From Mesobacterium_A sp034670065 (GTDB taxonomy: Bacteria > Pseudomonadota > Alphaproteobacteria > Rhodobacterales > Rhodobacteraceae): DNA of 64,000 bases. The stretch lies in the NCBI GenBank assembly GCA_034670065.1, contig JAXMOG010000001.1, positions 620,001-684,000 on the forward strand, given 5' to 3'. Under the pieces are notes generated by a model. The model worked only from the letters and a program-made list of their open reading frames with translations, was not told the origin of the DNA and did no database searches. Shown here in pieces: positions 61,867-64,000 of the stretch (within the stretch, counting starts at the first letter, position 1; every line of letters starts with the position of its first letter). A program made the translations under genes and the position numbers.

Positions 61867-62631
61867 ATGGCAAGTATCGATCTGAACGCCGATATGGGTG
61901 AAAGCTATGGTCCTTGGCGCATGGGCCAAGACGATGAGCTACTGCGCATCGTCACCTCGGCCAATATCGCCTGCGGAATGCATGCGGGCGACCCCGATGT
62001 GATGGCCCGGTCCATGGCCTTGGCGCATCAACAGGGCGTTGGTATCGGCGCGCATCCGGGCTTTGACGATCTTCAGGGGTTCGGTCGCCGCCGCATGGCA
62101 TTATCGCTATCTGAGTTGGCAAATCTGGTGACCTATCAAGTTGGCGCGGCCCAGGGCATGGCGCGGGCACAAGGCGCAGAAATCCGACATGTGAAGTTGC
62201 ACGGTGCCCTGGCGAATATGGCCGCCGAGGATGAGCGAATGGCTCGCACCGCGTTTGAGGCCGCATTGAAGGTTTCGCCCGACCTGATTGTGATGGTCTT
62301 GGCCGGGACAGCCCAAGAAGACGCCGCCAAAACCATGGGTGTTGCCCGCGCGAACGAGATCTTTGCCGACCGCGCCTATAATGATGACGCGACATTGGTG
62401 GATCGCAGCCAACCCGGCGCGGTGATCCATGACCCGATTGCAGCTGCTGCGCGTGTGGCCCGCATGGTGCGGGCGGGTGCAATTGAGACCGCAAGGGGAA
62501 AATGGATCGCAATTCCCATCGACACGGTTTGCCTACATGGCGACGGACCAGAGGCGTTGGCGATCGCAAAAGCAGTGCGCGCGCATTTGGCTGAGTCGGG
62601 AATCACGCTCAAAACCTTCTTCGGACGGTAG
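61867..62631 (+). CDS. pxpA: 5-oxoprolinase subunit PxpA (LamB/YcsF family)
   Basis: A 254-residue TIM-barrel protein. It opens ASIDLNADMGESYGPWRMG, the LamB/YcsF hallmark, with SANIACGMHAGDPDVM and GIGAHPGFDDLQGFGRR. It is the catalytic partner of PxpBC. Start ATG 61867 lies four bases after the pxpC stop. It closes the operon; the strongly repetitive region follows. Confidence 0.96.
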   Translation: MASIDLNADMGESYGPWRMGQDDELLRIVTSANIACGMHAGDPDVMARSMALAHQQGVGIGAHPGFDDLQGFGRRRMALSLSELANLVTYQVGAAQGMARAQGAEIRHVKLHGALANMAAEDERMARTAFEAALKVSPDLIVMVLAGTAQEDAAKTMGVARANEIFADRAYNDDATLVDRSQPGAVIHDPIAAAARVARMVRAGAIETARGKWIAIPIDTVCLHGDGPEALAIAKAVRAHLAESGITLKTFFGR

Positions 62632-62640
62632 CGGTTCAGA

Positions 62641-62724
62641 AACCATTGTTTCCAAGCCCTCGAATACTGTTTCCAGGGTGAAAACAATCGTTTCCGAATG
62701 CGAAACGCTCGTTAGCGATTCGTT
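62641..62724. repeat. Four 21-bp repeats with a GTTTCC core
   Basis: GTTTCC occurs at 62648, 62669 and 62690, exactly 21 bases apart, and a degenerate GTTAGC at 62711 continues the phase. The repeat unit is (a/g)a(a/c)NN(t/c)(t/c)GTTTCC; flanks are less conserved. A 21-base period is two helical turns, so bound proteins would lie on one face of the DNA. Confidence 0.65.
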
Positions 62725-62788
62725 ATCAAAAAGCTGAAATATTCAGTCGAATACGGTGAAACAGCCCAGATTCGGCGCGGTCTAGCTG

Positions 62789-62854
62789 TTGCAACAATGT
62801 AACTGGCAAGTAATTGCCACTGCAAAAAGTCATTCATTGCAGCTTTGCAACAAT
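62789..62854. repeat. TTGCAACAAT direct repeats around an inverted repeat
   Basis: Two copies of TTGCAACAAT 56 bases apart, both preceded by AGCT, flank the palindrome TGGCAAGTAATTGCCA. They lie 90-155 bases before the start of the beta-helix gene. Confidence 0.5.
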
Positions 62855-62943
62855 TCGTTCTAAGCCAGAACCATAAGACGGTACGCAAAACGTGAAAACG
62901 AAACAAAAACGGGCAAAGCCCGATAAGCACGTAAGAGGAAAAT

Positions 62944-64000
62944 ATGTCCACAGTCATTGTTTCCAATGACACCGAGCTTGCCTCGGCGTTGGCTTCTGCA
63001 AGCGCAGGTCAAGCAATCGTCCTGAAGGACGGTACATACTCGGCGTTCACTCTAGATGGCGGCTCTCTCAACGCCCCCGGATTGACCATCAAAGCAGAAA
63101 ATCCAAATGGCGCCACCCTGCTGGGTACGACGAAAGTCATCAATTTCAGCGGCGTGTCCATGCAAGGTCTGGTCTTTCAGGCGGTAGAACCTTCAGGAAC
63201 ACAGCACTCTGTTGCAGCAACGGCCAGTGCCATGGAAGTGATCAATTCGGCGAATGTCGATTTGTCGGGGAACACGTTCCAAGGGTACAAGATTGCGCAG
63301 ACCATCACGATGAGTGGTTACACACTGACACCAGACAATGGTTTGCTTGGTGGTCAAGGTTTGCAAATTCGCGGCAGTGACAGCGTAAAGGTTTCAGGCA
63401 ACGAATTTACCGATCTGCTGCATGGCGTCAGCTTTGTTCAAGACACAGGTGGCCGCTTTGGTCTGTCAACGAACACGGTTATCGAAAACAACTATTTCCA
63501 CGCCATCCGTGTGGATGGGATACGCGGCACCGATCACGACAATACTTTGGTCTCGCAGAACTTCTTTGGGAACTTCACACCTTTCCAGATTGATCCAACT
63601 GATCTGACTCAAGAACCCAAGGATCACTCTGACTTCATTCAGTTCTGGGCGTATAAATCGTCTGGAGCGCAGAATGCGGGCGTGCACAACTTCACCATCG
63701 AAAACAACCTGATGTATGATCCCTATGGTCAGTCCGCGGGCGTTTTCGGTCATATGAGCAATCTGACCGACGCAGAACGTGCAAACGTTTCCTTTGATAA
63801 CTTCTACATCAAGAACAACGTCATCGTCACCGCAGTGATCAACGCGATCACTTTGGGCAGCGTGAATGGTGGTGAGATCTCGGGCAACACCCTGTTGCCA
63901 AACGCCAAGACCTACGATGGTGGCAGCAATGCCTACATCAATATCAACAGCTCAGAACGTTCGACCCGTGTCGATGATCCGGCGCAAATTCAGTACTCCA
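62944..64000 (+). CDS. Right-handed parallel beta-helix protein, N-terminal part
   Basis: The gene runs off the right edge; 352 codons are visible without a stop. AAGAGG lies before ATG 62944. The opening (MSTVIVSNDTELASALASA, then AGQAIVLKDGTYSAF) and many regularly spaced Asn/Val/Ser repeats (VSGNEFTDLL, VIENNYFHAI, IENNLMYDP, IKNNVIVTA, EISGNTLLP) are those of a parallel beta-helix, as in polysaccharide lyases (PL6/chondroitinase B-like) and alginate epimerases. There is no signal peptide, so type I (RTX) secretion with a C-terminal signal outside the window is likely. The substrate is unknown. Confidence 0.8.
   Translation, partial: MSTVIVSNDTELASALASASAGQAIVLKDGTYSAFTLDGGSLNAPGLTIKAENPNGATLLGTTKVINFSGVSMQGLVFQAVEPSGTQHSVAATASAMEVINSANVDLSGNTFQGYKIAQTITMSGYTLTPDNGLLGGQGLQIRGSDSVKVSGNEFTDLLHGVSFVQDTGGRFGLSTNTVIENNYFHAIRVDGIRGTDHDNTLVSQNFFGNFTPFQIDPTDLTQEPKDHSDFIQFWAYKSSGAQNAGVHNFTIENNLMYDPYGQSAGVFGHMSNLTDAERANVSFDNFYIKNNVIVTAVINAITLGSVNGGEISGNTLLPNAKTYDGGSNAYININSSERSTRVDDPAQIQYS

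Larger units (their letters stand above)
62632..62943. promoter_or_regulatory. Non-coding regulatory region upstream of the beta-helix gene
   Basis: 312 bases without a gene. It holds a 21-bp-phased hexamer array (62641-62724), two TTGCAACAAT direct repeats (62789-62798 and 62845-62854), an inverted repeat TGGCAA-GTAA-TTGCCA (62804-62819) and a stem CGGGC-AAA-GCCCG (62910-62922) near the ribosome site. This density of repeats suggests regulated expression of the downstream gene. Confidence 0.6.

Noticed and set aside
1..64000. tRNA, rRNA, CRISPR or insertion sequence
   Set aside because: No cloverleaf with a conserved T-loop, no regular repeat-spacer array and no transposase motif or terminal repeats were noticed on reading; a covariance-model tRNA scan would be decisive.

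Overview
The window looks like chromosomal DNA from a marine alphaproteobacterium of the Roseobacter group (Rhodobacteraceae). The GC content is moderate to high. Characteristic genes include an alphaproteobacterial SspB, an RNase E with a long acidic insertion, an HdaA-type DnaA inactivator next to ppk, a DUF6446-like gene between glyQ and glyS, and a scattered urease cluster carrying a family often labelled 'antifreeze' in these bacteria. No tRNA, rRNA, CRISPR array, prophage or insertion sequence was seen.

The first half (1-42.4 kb) is mostly housekeeping. It runs sspB (partial), fumC, two small genes, a P450/membrane hydrolase pair, ccdA, rne, a hydroxyisobutyrate-dehydrogenase-like enzyme, a penicillin-acylase-family hydrolase, a YqeY-like gene, carA, a T2SSE_N-like/GT2 fusion, a GntR regulator, a pyrimidine nucleotidase-like HAD, a UbiH-like hydroxylase, a class V aminotransferase, two Lrp regulators divergent from ilvC, an EamA transporter, folB-folP, a SleB-like hydrolase, a PPDK-like enzyme, glyQ-methyltransferase-DUF6446-glyS, an inactive-looking trypsin-like protein, the unit small ORF-AI-2E-hdaA-ppk, and proS.

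From 42.5 to 50.1 kb lies a self-contained catabolic operon. A LacI regulator has a perfect 16-bp palindrome just upstream. It is followed by a binding protein, two permeases, a GH63-type mannosyl/glucosylglycerate-hydrolase-like enzyme and an ABC ATPase. The genes are nearly all coupled. I infer import and intracellular hydrolysis of a glycoside compatible solute. Both permeases are unusual: one carries a DUF11-like periplasmic insert and the other an extra four-helix N-terminal block. This is the best candidate here for an undescribed system.

From 58.4 down to 50.1 kb on the minus strand is a urease cluster, ureD-A-x-B-x-x-x-x-C-x-x-E-F-x-G, with several non-urease genes interspersed. ureD has no standard start codon ahead of its conserved N-terminus. 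An orphan solute-binding protein is divergent from a complete 5-oxoprolinase operon (pxpB-pxpC-pxpA). The window ends inside a large right-handed beta-helix protein without a signal peptide. Its upstream region holds a GTTTCC hexamer repeated at exact 21-bp intervals and other repeats, suggesting dense regulation.
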